Assembly (NCBI GenBank): GCA_964600845.1
Contig: CAZRJW010000002.1
Location: 10,048 to 74,047, forward strand
Reading direction: 5' to 3'
Origin: JAGOTP01 sp964600845
GTDB taxonomy: Bacteria; Patescibacteriota; Patescibacteriia; 2-12-FULL-60-25
Length of the DNA: 64,000 bases
A model generated the notes under the pieces. That model was not told the DNA's origin, did no database searches, and worked only from the letters and a program-made list of their open reading frames with translations. Made by a program: the position numbers and the translations under genes. This document shows positions 17,252 to 23,709 of the stretch, one piece after another. How positions within the stretch are numbered: the first letter of the stretch is position 1; every line of letters begins with the position of its first letter.

Positions 17252-17959
17252 TTACGCGACGAGTGTGCTGCCGTCGACTTTGACGCCTGGACCCATCGAG
17301 GAAGTCACTGTGATTGACTTGATGAACACGCCTTTCGAGGAGGCTGGCTTTGCTTTGCGAATCGCTTCCACCAACATCGTGAGGTTCGCAAGAAGCGCGT
17401 TTACGTCCATCGAAGCTTTTCCGATCGCTTGGTGAATGTTTCCAGTCGTATCGTTCTTGAAGGATACTTTACCCTTCTTAATTTCTTCGACCATTTTCTT
17501 CACGTTTGGGCCAACCGTGTCTGTCTTTGGGTTAGGCATGAGACCGGCAGGACCAAGAATTTTCGCGAGCTTGGCGAGCTTAGGCATCATGTCTGGGGTC
17601 GCAACCGTGATGTCACAGTCGATCTTTCCGTTCTTGATGATTTCCGCAATCAATTCTTCGCCACCAACGACGTCAGCGCCAGCATCTTTTGCTTCTTTTT
17701 CGCGGTCAGCGGAAACGAAGGCGACGACTTTCTTCGACTTTCCAACAGAGTGGGGGAAGACGAAGGTCGTACGGACCTGTTGATCACCCTTTTTTACATC
17801 GATGCCCAAGTTCAAGTGGACTTCGACGCTAGAATCAAACTTCACGTTTGAGGTCTTTTTGACGAGCTCAAGTGCTTCGAGGCCAGAGTAAACCTTCTTG
17901 CTATCAATAAGCTTTGCGAGCTCGGTGTAGCGTTTTCCGTGTGCAGTGGCGTTAGCCAT
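17252..17959 (-). CDS. rplA: 50S ribosomal protein L1
   Basis: 235 residues from ATG 17959; the frame is open further upstream but the conserved start MANATAHGKRYTELAKLID marks this codon. L1 forms the mobile stalk at the E site. Family blocks seen: GAD.VGGEELIAEI, DMMPKLAKLAKILGPAGLMP and GNIHQAIGKASM. In most bacteria it directly follows rplK on the same transcript; here an opposite-strand cdsA separates the two and rplA has its own promoter. No rplJ/rplL follows. Confidence 0.97.
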   Translation of the reverse strand: MANATAHGKRYTELAKLIDSKKVYSGLEALELVKKTSNVKFDSSVEVHLNLGIDVKKGDQQVRTTFVFPHSVGKSKKVVAFVSADREKEAKDAGADVVGGEELIAEIIKNGKIDCDITVATPDMMPKLAKLAKILGPAGLMPNPKTDTVGPNVKKMVEEIKKGKVSFKNDTTGNIHQAIGKASMDVNALLANLTMLVEAIRKAKPASSKGVFIKSITVTSSMGPGVKVDGSTLVA

Positions 17960-18021
17960 AGACTGAATGTGGTGCAAACCTCCGTTTGAGCGGAGTCCCA
18001 CGAACAAGAGTAAGTGGCCTG

Positions 18022-18050
18022 ATAATAGCCATTTAAGCCAAAAATGTCAA
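18022..18050 (-). promoter_or_regulatory. Promoter of rplA
   Basis: On the minus strand TTGACA (18050-18045), 17-base spacer, TATTAT (18027-18022): close to consensus. It gives rplA an independent promoter, as needed since cdsA interrupts the usual rplK-rplA unit. Confidence 0.85.
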
Positions 18051-18147
18051 AGGTTGCTCGGTTCTCTAAGCTCTGGCTTAATATGGGCGACTCGAATAGG
18101 AATGTTCGAGAAACGAGGACAAGTTCGCTCGAGAGGAGACGAGGACG

Positions 18148-19035
18148 ATGGCGCTGAACAATCTCGCACAGCGGTTCGTGGTGGCTAGTGTTGCTATCCC
18201 GGCGCTTCTGGGAGCGCTCTACTTCCGACAGGGGATCATCTGGTTCGTCCTCTGTCTGGTCTTCGCCCGTCTGGCGGCGAAAGAGTTCCTGGCGCTGGTC
18301 GCGCCAGACGAACCGGAGTCGACGGGCTACCACCCGCTGTTCTACCTCCTGTATGGAGGGGTGTTCGTCACACTCTTCCTGGCAGTGTCGCGGCACAGCC
18401 TGTTCGGCCTGCACTTCGAGGGGCTGCTCCCGCTGCTCTATGGCGGCCTGATCCTCGCGGTCGCAGTGCTCCTCTCCATCCTGATCTTCCCGCCCCTGCT
18501 CACACAGAAGCGGTTGAAGATCGGTGGCCTGGCGCTCGGGCCCTTCTACCTCGCGGGGCCCTTCGCTCTGCTCGCGCTCATTCGGCTGTACGGTACGTCG
18601 GCCGAGGGAGCGGGGCTCTGCATCTTCACGCTGTCAGTCGCCTGGCTCGGGGACTCGGTCGCCATGCTCTTCGGCAAGACGTTCGGCGGTCCGAAGCTCT
18701 ACCCGACCGTCTCGCCGGGGAAGACCTGGAGCGGCGCCGTGGGCGGGCTCATCGGCTCGGCCTCGGTCGTGCTCTTCGCCAAGCTGCTCTTCCTGCCCAG
18801 CCTCCCGGTCGGGAAGGGGATCGCGCTCGCGCTCTTCGCCGGCGCCTTCGGGCAGCTCGGTGACCTGTGCGAGTCAGTTCTCAAGCGTACGACCGGGGTC
18901 AAGGACTCGGGCAGCTCGCTGCCGGGCCATGGAGGCTTCCTCGACCGCGTCGATGCGCTCTTGTTCGTGACCCTGGTGGTCTTCGGCGCGCTCCAGTCGG
19001 GCTGGCTCGGTTTCTCGTTGCCGTCCACTCGTTAG
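18148..19035 (+). CDS. cdsA: Phosphatidate cytidylyltransferase CdsA (GC-rich insert)
   Basis: Makes CDP-diacylglycerol from phosphatidic acid and CTP, the entry to phospholipid head-group synthesis. 295 residues with about eight membrane helices. The CdsA signature is clear near the C-terminus: SPGKTWSGAVGG, GDLCESVLKRTTGVKDSG, LPGHGGFLDRVDALLF. An AGGAG SD precedes ATG 18148. Codons are almost all C/G-ending and the stop is TAG, in contrast to flanking rplA and rplK. It lies antisense between rplK and rplA, a position that looks like an insertion. No other phospholipid gene is nearby. Confidence 0.93.
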   Translation: MALNNLAQRFVVASVAIPALLGALYFRQGIIWFVLCLVFARLAAKEFLALVAPDEPESTGYHPLFYLLYGGVFVTLFLAVSRHSLFGLHFEGLLPLLYGGLILAVAVLLSILIFPPLLTQKRLKIGGLALGPFYLAGPFALLALIRLYGTSAEGAGLCIFTLSVAWLGDSVAMLFGKTFGGPKLYPTVSPGKTWSGAVGGLIGSASVVLFAKLLFLPSLPVGKGIALALFAGAFGQLGDLCESVLKRTTGVKDSGSSLPGHGGFLDRVDALLFVTLVVFGALQSGWLGFSLPSTR

Positions 19036-19071
19036 CGCTGATCGACTACCGGAACAATCAACCCACCTCTC

Positions 19072-19125
19072 CGGCCCTCGGCTGGAACGATGACGCACCT
19101 CTCGCTTCCGTTCCAACGAGGGCCG
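19072..19125 (+). other. Long GC-rich 3' hairpin behind cdsA
   Basis: Outer stem CGGCCCTCG/CGAGGGCCG and inner stem TGGAACG/CGTTCCA in one 54-base structure starting 36 bases after the cdsA stop. No T-run follows; the true terminator is the next hairpin. It is shared in style with the other GC-rich units. Confidence 0.6.
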
Positions 19126-19142
19126 CGTCATATTCAAATACA

Positions 19143-19177
19143 AAACTCCCAGCGAGGGTTGAGCTCGCTGGGAGTTT
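19143..19177. terminator. Bidirectional intrinsic terminator between cdsA and rplK
   Basis: A 14-bp perfect stem (AAACTCCCAGCGAG / CTCGCTGGGAGTTT) with a 7-base loop, then TGTTCGTTG on the plus strand and A/T-rich sequence on the minus side. It ends both convergent transcripts. Confidence 0.85.
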
Positions 19178-19191
19178 GTTCGTTGTGATTC

Positions 19192-19614
19192 TTAGATCAC
19201 GTCGACGCCCATGTTCTTGGCTGTGCCTTCGATCTGGCGCATTGCCGCTTCGATCGTGGTGCAGTTCAAGTCAGGCATTTTCTTTTCGGCAATTTCCCGG
19301 ACCTGGGCTTTTGTGATCTTTCCAACCTTCTCCGTGAGCGGTTTAGCCGATCCCTTAGCGATCTTAGCCGCTTTTTTGACGAGCTCCGAAGCCGGAGGCG
19401 TCTTCAGGATGAAGGTGTAGGAACGATCTTCGTAGAGGGTGATAATCGCTGGAACAACTTCGCCGAGACGATCTTGCGTTGCCGCGTTGATCTTCTGACA
19501 AAATTCAGCGATGTTCATTCCGTGCTGACCAAGGGCCGGACCAAGTGGTGGAGCTGGAGTCGCCTTGCCACCCATGACCTGGACCTTGATAAGTGCTTTG
19601 ACTTTCTTGGCCAT
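19192..19614 (-). CDS. rplK: 50S ribosomal protein L11
   Basis: 140 residues, the normal length. L11 lies at the GTPase-associated centre and binds 23S rRNA. Family hallmarks: KVQVMGGKATPAPPLGPALG near the start, GMNIAEFC and the Pro-rich hinge. Third gene of the secE-nusG-rplK unit, which here stops at the terminator before cdsA instead of continuing into rplA. Confidence 0.97.
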   Translation of the reverse strand: MAKKVKALIKVQVMGGKATPAPPLGPALGQHGMNIAEFCQKINAATQDRLGEVVPAIITLYEDRSYTFILKTPPASELVKKAAKIAKGSAKPLTEKVGKITKAQVREIAEKKMPDLNCTTIEAAMRQIEGTAKNMGVDVI

Positions 19615-19667
19615 AATGAGAGAAATAATCCGTTATAAGCGCCTGGATGGGGCGAGAAGCGTCCCTA

Positions 19668-20216
19668 TTAAATCTTTTTTACCTGGGTGAAGTCAAGTTC
19701 GAGCGGTGTCTCACGGCCGAACATGCTCACCAAGACCTTCACTTTGCCACGCGAACCGTCGATGCCGATCACCTTGCCTTCGAAGCCTTTGAACGGACCT
19801 TCGCCGATACGAACAGCCATTCCTTCCTGCAAATCGATCGTGATTTCTGGATCTTGGCTGGAGCCCATGCGCTTCAAGATGGAAGCGACCTCTTCGGCGG
19901 CGAGGGGGCTTGGTGTTGTTCCCATGCCGATGAACTGGGTGACGTTTGGCGTGTTGCGTACAACATACCAAGAGTCATCCGTCACAGTCATTTCGACCAA
20001 CACATACCCCGGCAAGATCTTTTCTTCGACGACGCGGCGCTTTCCGTTCTTGATTTTGATCTTCTTTTCCTTTGGAACAACCACATTGAAGATCTTTTCC
20101 TGCATCCCGAGCGCCTCGAGACGCTGCTTCAAGTTGTTCATCACATTCTCCTCGTAGCCCGAGTAGGTGTTGATGGCGTACCAGCGTCGCCCGTACTCCG
20201 CGGTTTGCTTAGGCAT
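19668..20216 (-). CDS. nusG: Transcription termination/antitermination factor NusG
   Basis: 182 residues. Binds RNA polymerase and couples it to Rho or the ribosome. N-terminal NGN domain (WYAINTYSGYEENVMNNLKQR; later KILPGYVLVEM) and C-terminal KOW domain (GMAVRIGEGPFKGFEGKVIGID). Position between secE and rplK is the conserved order. Confidence 0.97.
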   Translation of the reverse strand: MPKQTAEYGRRWYAINTYSGYEENVMNNLKQRLEALGMQEKIFNVVVPKEKKIKIKNGKRRVVEEKILPGYVLVEMTVTDDSWYVVRNTPNVTQFIGMGTTPSPLAAEEVASILKRMGSSQDPEITIDLQEGMAVRIGEGPFKGFEGKVIGIDGSRGKVKVLVSMFGRETPLELDFTQVKKI

Positions 20217-20245
20217 AGAACCTTAGTAGATCAATGAAATGAGCA

Positions 20246-20614
20246 TTAGTTACCGGCGGGAGCCACTGGAGCGGGTGTGTTTGGGGCAACGGGAACCTGT
20301 TCCACTTGGATGTCGGCCGCACCCCCGTCTGGATTGGTGGCTTCGATTTCAATTGGGCTGACGTCCACGGCACCTGGAGCCTGCTGGATCGGCGTTGCAG
20401 CGTTTTGAGTCGTTCCGGTCTTTGAGGTGATGATCGCTTGGATCCCCGCATTGATGACGAAATCGAGGGCGCTGAAGAAGATTCCGAAAACGATGACGGT
20501 CGCGATGACGAGACCGGTGTAACGGATGATATCTTCACGGCTTGGCCACGCGACGGCGAGCAGTTCTTCTTTTGAGGCACGGAAATAGTTGCGGCTGCGA
20601 TCAATGAGGTTCAT
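20246..20614 (-). CDS. secE: Preprotein translocase subunit SecE
   Basis: 122 residues. Small essential subunit of the SecYEG channel. The conserved amphipathic start (NYFRASKEELLAVAWPSRED) and single membrane helix (about 34-55; GLVIATVIVFGIFFSALDF) are typical. Beyond the usual end there is an unusual extracytoplasmic tail of about 60 residues rich in Pro/Ala/Thr/Glu, which standard bacterial SecE lacks. First gene of the secE-nusG-rplK unit. Confidence 0.93.
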   Translation of the reverse strand: MNLIDRSRNYFRASKEELLAVAWPSREDIIRYTGLVIATVIVFGIFFSALDFVINAGIQAIITSKTGTTQNAATPIQQAPGAVDVSPIEIEATNPDGGAADIQVEQVPVAPNTPAPVAPAGN

Positions 20615-20660
20615 AGAGGGGCTAGATCTTTAAAAAGCCCTTTTGGGGCCGTTTGCGCCT

Positions 20661-20688
20661 ATTATACAGGAAAAGTTGATTTTGGCAA
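20661..20688 (-). promoter_or_regulatory. Promoter of the secE-nusG-rplK unit
   Basis: Minus strand TTGCCA (20688-20683), 16-base spacer, TATAAT (20666-20661), about 45 bases before the secE start. Confidence 0.75.
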
Positions 20689-20747
20689 TGGGTTTGGGTT
20701 ATCCTCAGGTACGTATTTTTGTGCGAGAAGCCAATCCATCTTTCTGC

Positions 20748-20821
20748 CGGGGTATAGCTCAGTTGGCCAGAGCGCCTGCATGGGGTGCAGGAGGCCGCAG
20801 GTTCAAGTCCTGTTACCCCGA
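20748..20821 (+). tRNA. tRNA-Pro (anticodon GGG)
   Basis: Acceptor CGGGGTA/TACCCCG, anticodon arm CCTGC-ATGGGGT-GCAGG, T arm GCAGG-TTCAAGT-CCTGT, discriminator A; CCA not encoded. The body is nearly the same as tRNA-Pro(TGG) at 9319, so the two are probably duplicates that diverged at the anticodon. Confidence 0.96.
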
Positions 20822-20856
20822 CAGAGGGATGAATAAACAAAATGACGAATTCCGCT

Positions 20857-20891
20857 AGGTGGTTGACAAAAACCACCTTTTGTGATATTTT
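20857..20891 (+). promoter_or_regulatory. Promoter of the acidic GC-rich gene, overlapping a tRNA terminator hairpin
   Basis: TTGACA (20863-20868), 17-base spacer, TATTTT (20886-20891) with a TGA extension. The -35 lies inside a hairpin AGGTGGTT/AACCACCT (20857-20864 and 20871-20878) followed by TTTTG, which can terminate tRNA-Pro. One sequence thus serves as terminator and promoter. Confidence 0.72.
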
Positions 20892-20952
20892 ATTACGTCA
20901 AAATTGACCCCTACGGCAGGGAAAACCGACGTTCTTGAAAGAGGTTTTCGAG

Positions 20953-21333
20953 ATGAGAATGCTGTATCGAGTGTTGCGCGTCACCACCACTAGCTTCGCA
21001 GACCCGCCCACAGTGACGGAGTACGAGGTCTGGTCGGGTGAAGACACGCGTGAGTTGAGTGAGTTACACCCACCCAGCCAGGTCTTCGGCGCCGATGACC
21101 TTCGGTCGTATGAGCTCGAAGACGGGTGGATCAAGTGCAATCACCGCTTCGAAAGGTTCGAGGGCAGCGCCTGGGTCGTCTGCCAGGATCCCCGTGTGCG
21201 GCTCGTCACTGGGATGACCGAGCTCGAGCAGGAGATCGACAGGGAGAACCGGAGGGACTTCCCTGGGGACTACGATGGGGATGATCCCGATCAGTGCTTG
21301 GACGACGATGACGAGCAGTACCTCGACGACTAG
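20953..21333 (+). CDS. GC-rich orphan protein with acidic tail
   Basis: 126 residues from ATG 20953, which follows AAAGAGG with 8-base spacing; an in-frame TTG at 20935 is less likely. The N-terminal 90 residues look like a small beta-rich domain with two Cys; the C-terminal 35 residues are strongly acidic (DYDGDDPDQCLDDDDEQYLD). C/G-ending codons and a TAG stop set it apart from its neighbours. No family recognised. An acidic tail would suit protein or metal binding or DNA mimicry; this is speculation. Confidence 0.65.
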   Translation: MRMLYRVLRVTTTSFADPPTVTEYEVWSGEDTRELSELHPPSQVFGADDLRSYELEDGWIKCNHRFERFEGSAWVVCQDPRVRLVTGMTELEQEIDRENRRDFPGDYDGDDPDQCLDDDDEQYLDD

Positions 21334-21356
21334 CCGGACTGGCTGGTCGTCACACG

Positions 21357-21405
21357 GCGCACCCACGCGGCAAAGAACGTACTCGTTCAGCCGCCCCGGG
21401 TGCGC
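21357..21405 (+). other. Long GC-rich 3' hairpin
   Basis: Nested stems GCGCACCC/GGGTGCGC, CGGC/GCCG and GAAC/GTTC in one 49-base structure, followed by TCTTTGCTTTT. It may terminate the acidic-protein transcript. Same design as behind cdsA. Confidence 0.6.
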
Positions 21406-21437
21406 TCTTTGCTTTTCCACGTTATCCCCATGTTTTC

Positions 21438-21466
21438 TTGTGCTTTAGGTGTGTACTTCGTATAAT
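21438..21466 (+). promoter_or_regulatory. Promoter of the HU gene
   Basis: TTGTGC (21438-21443), 17-base spacer, perfect TATAAT (21461-21466), about 40 bases before the start. Confidence 0.8.
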
Positions 21467-21512
21467 TCCCTTGCATTTACTTATTCTTTTCGTGTTTTTT
21501 CGCACATCTCTT

Positions 21513-21791
21513 ATGAAAATGACAAAATCGCAGCTCATGAAGGAATTGTCGGCCAAGACGGATCTTCAGAAGAAGGACGTTGTTGCCTTCATGGAACAGC
21601 TCGTCAAAATCGCTTACACACAGGTCAAAAAGAATGGAGAATTTGTTCTTCCAGGCTTCGGCAAGTTGGTGAAGCTTGATCGCAAGGCGCGCATGGGCCG
21701 CAACCCAGCTACAGGCGAATCGATCAAGATCCCAGCGAAAAAAGTTGTGAAATTCCGCGTTGCAAAAGTTGCGAAGGAAGCAATTTTGTAA
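21513..21791 (+). CDS. HU-family DNA-binding protein
   Basis: 92 residues from ATG 21513. Nucleoid protein that bends DNA as a dimer. The start MKMTKSQLMKELSAKTDLQKK, GFGKLVKLDRKARMGRNPATGE (the DNA-gripping arm with its Pro) and the basic C-terminus are all family-typical. The frame is open further upstream, but the promoter at 21438-21466 excludes those starts. Monocistronic, with its own promoter and terminator. Confidence 0.95.
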   Translation: MKMTKSQLMKELSAKTDLQKKDVVAFMEQLVKIAYTQVKKNGEFVLPGFGKLVKLDRKARMGRNPATGESIKIPAKKVVKFRVAKVAKEAIL

Positions 21792-21807
21792 TTAGTTATT
21801 TTGCTGA

Positions 21808-21835
21808 AAAAGGAGATGGGAAACCATCTCCTTTT
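21808..21835 (+). terminator. Intrinsic terminator of the HU gene
   Basis: A 12-bp perfect stem AAAAGGAGATGG/CCATCTCCTTTT with loop GAAA, then TGTTAT. The next gene's -10 box (TATACT, 21840-21845) begins right after it. Confidence 0.85.
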
Positions 21836-21851
21836 GTTATATACTGAATAC

Positions 21852-22664
21852 ATGCCCAAGAAACGCTCTGTCGCTCCTTCTTCATCTGCCGTAACGCCTT
21901 CCAAACCCAATCCAAATGTCATCTTGGGTGGGCAGACGTGCGAGATCCAAAATCCGCATCAACGCATCCAACAATGGCTGGCACGCCCGCATGCGCCGAC
22001 TACTGCCTCAACCTCTATTTTTGAAGGGATGGATGGAAGTATGAGCTGGCGCATTTTCCGCATCTTATCCGAATTTGTGGAAGGGTTTGATTTTCTCTCA
22101 AAGCAATCTAAGACGGTGACGTTCTTTGGAAGCGCCCGCTGTTCCTTTGCGAGCTACGGTTACCAACAAGCAAAAAAATTAGGGTATCTCTTGGGAAAAG
22201 AGGGTTTTACCATCATTACGGGAGGAGCGCCGGGGGTGATGGAGGCGGGGAACTGGGGTGCTTACGAGGCTGGCGCGCATTCCGTGGGACTGAACATTCA
22301 GTTACCGCATGAGGAGCGGAAGAACCAATACGTAAAAGAAAGTATTGCATTCCAACATTTCTTTACACGTAAGGTGATGTTGTCGGCGGCTGCTCAGGCC
22401 TACGTGTATTTTCCGGGAGGGTTTGGAACGCTCGATGAATTGTTCGAAATTGTAACCTTGATTCAGACCGGAAAGATTGCGAATAGAGTACCTGTGGTGC
22501 TTGTTGGAAAAAAGTTTTGGACGCCAATGTTCGATTGGATCCGTAGCGAAATGTGGGATGAGAACTTGTTTATCGATAAGCACGATATGGACCTGATGTT
22601 TCTGGTGGACTCTGCCGAAGAGGCGTACGAAATTATTTTGGCGGTGAAGCACGAGATGGCGTAA
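21852..22664 (+). CDS. LOG-family protein (cytokinin riboside phosphorylase-like / lysine-decarboxylase fold)
   Basis: 270 residues from ATG 21852. LOG proteins cleave the N-glycosidic bond of nucleoside monophosphates. The signature PGGFGTLDELFE is present, as are the Rossmann motif VTFFGSARCSF and GGAPGVMEAGNWGAYEAG. An extra N-terminal 80-residue helical segment precedes the fold. The TATACT box ends 6 bases before the ATG, so the mRNA should be leaderless. The true substrate here is not evident. Confidence 0.88.
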   Translation: MPKKRSVAPSSSAVTPSKPNPNVILGGQTCEIQNPHQRIQQWLARPHAPTTASTSIFEGMDGSMSWRIFRILSEFVEGFDFLSKQSKTVTFFGSARCSFASYGYQQAKKLGYLLGKEGFTIITGGAPGVMEAGNWGAYEAGAHSVGLNIQLPHEERKNQYVKESIAFQHFFTRKVMLSAAAQAYVYFPGGFGTLDELFEIVTLIQTGKIANRVPVVLVGKKFWTPMFDWIRSEMWDENLFIDKHDMDLMFLVDSAEEAYEIILAVKHEMA

Positions 22665-22685
22665 TAAAAAAACAACTGCATCTGA

Positions 22686-22729
22686 GAATAAAGAAATACC
22701 TCCCCAAGCGGGGAGGTATTTCTTTATTC
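22686..22729. terminator. Bidirectional intrinsic terminator (20-bp stem)
   Basis: Perfect 20-bp stem (left arm 22686-22705, right arm 22710-22729) with loop AAGC and A/T-rich outer ends, between the convergent LOG and rpmB genes. Confidence 0.93.
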
Positions 22730-22740
22730 CTTTGATCGAT

Positions 22741-22938
22741 TTACGCCTTCTCTTCGTGCTGGGTACCGACGAACTTCTTGATCGTTCGGAGGGTGCGGGC
22801 GGCGACGCGCATACGCTTGCCGTTGATGCGAACAACCTGAAGGTTGACGTTCTGACGACGTCGGGAAGCGATGTTGGAGTGACTGCGGGAGTTGCCGAAG
22901 ATGGCACTCTTTCCGCTCAGCTGACAAATTCGGGACAT
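22741..22938 (-). CDS. rpmB: 50S ribosomal protein L28
   Basis: 65 residues from ATG 22938; the open frame extends upstream past the likely promoter, so earlier Met codons are rejected. Conserved start MSRICQLSGKSAIFGNSRSHSN and the basic core RRRQNVNLQVVRINGKRMRV identify L28. Monocistronic; no rpmG beside it. Confidence 0.93.
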   Translation of the reverse strand: MSRICQLSGKSAIFGNSRSHSNIASRRRQNVNLQVVRINGKRMRVAARTLRTIKKFVGTQHEEKA

Positions 22939-22974
22939 AAGAAGTAATGCAATAGACGGCAAAATAATGGCCGT

Positions 22975-23003
22975 AGGATAAGGGAAGTGGTCCGATTTGG
23001 CAA
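22975..23003 (-). promoter_or_regulatory. Promoter of rpmB
   Basis: Minus strand TTGCCA (23003-22998), 17-base spacer, TATCCT (22980-22975), 36 bases before the rpmB start. Confidence 0.65.
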
Positions 23004-23043
23004 GCGCTCGTCCACACGGCATCATAGAGAGCATCCTCTCTTT

Positions 23044-23691
23044 ATGAATTTATCTCTGCTCTTTCAGGAGCCCTGGCTGTTCCTGGTCTTCATAATCGCC
23101 TTCCTTTTGACGCTTGCTGTACATGAATTTTCCCATGCCTGGATGAGTACGATGCTGGGGGATCAAACTGCTAAGCGAGAGGGGCGTTTAACCCTCAACC
23201 CCGTGTCCCATGTGGATATCTTGGGGTTTTTGGCGCTTGTGACCGTTGGTTTTGGCTGGGGAAAGCCCGTTCCGTTCAACCCCTATAACCTAAAGTATCA
23301 GAAATGGGGCCCTACCTTTGTGGCGGTCGTTGGTCCTATCTCCAACTTACTGTTTGGAACGCTCTGTATTTTGCTCGCAGGGATATTGAGTCGCGCCTTT
23401 GATTGGTCGCCATCAAACCTGTTGATTACAGCCCTGTCTTTCATGGGGTATCTCAACTTCTTATTGCTCCTATTTAACCTAATTCCGCTCCCTCCCTTGG
23501 ATGGATCAAAGGTGCTTTTAGCTCTTCTATCTTCAGAAGCGCATCGACCCGTACGCCAGGTACTTGAACAGCAGGGACCGGTCCTTTTGCTCATTCTCAT
23601 GATTCTGGATGCGGCGACAGGCATAGGATTCTTTGCCTGGATTGGATCGGTTGCTCGATTAATGGTCGAATTCATTGCTCGTCTCACGTAG
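23044..23691 (+). CDS. Site-2 protease-family membrane metalloprotease (M50)
   Basis: 215 residues with about six hydrophobic segments. Intramembrane zinc protease: HEFSH (in LAVHEFSHAWMS) supplies the zinc-binding His and catalytic Glu, and NLIPLPPLDGSKV supplies the third ligand Asp. This short form without a PDZ domain is the SpoIVFB/rhomboid-like subgroup seen widely in bacteria. Start ATG 23044 begins the first helix. It is divergent from rpmB and 18 bases ahead of the next membrane gene. The substrate is unknown. Confidence 0.9.
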   Translation: MNLSLLFQEPWLFLVFIIAFLLTLAVHEFSHAWMSTMLGDQTAKREGRLTLNPVSHVDILGFLALVTVGFGWGKPVPFNPYNLKYQKWGPTFVAVVGPISNLLFGTLCILLAGILSRAFDWSPSNLLITALSFMGYLNFLLLLFNLIPLPPLDGSKVLLALLSSEAHRPVRQVLEQQGPVLLLILMILDAATGIGFFAWIGSVARLMVEFIARLT

Positions 23692-23709
23692 GGATAGTGA
23701 ACTTCCCGT

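Noticed and set aside
18188..18970. Alternative frames within cdsA rich in Ser/Arg
   Set aside because: Out-of-frame translation of GC-rich coding sequence; cdsA motifs lie in the main frame.
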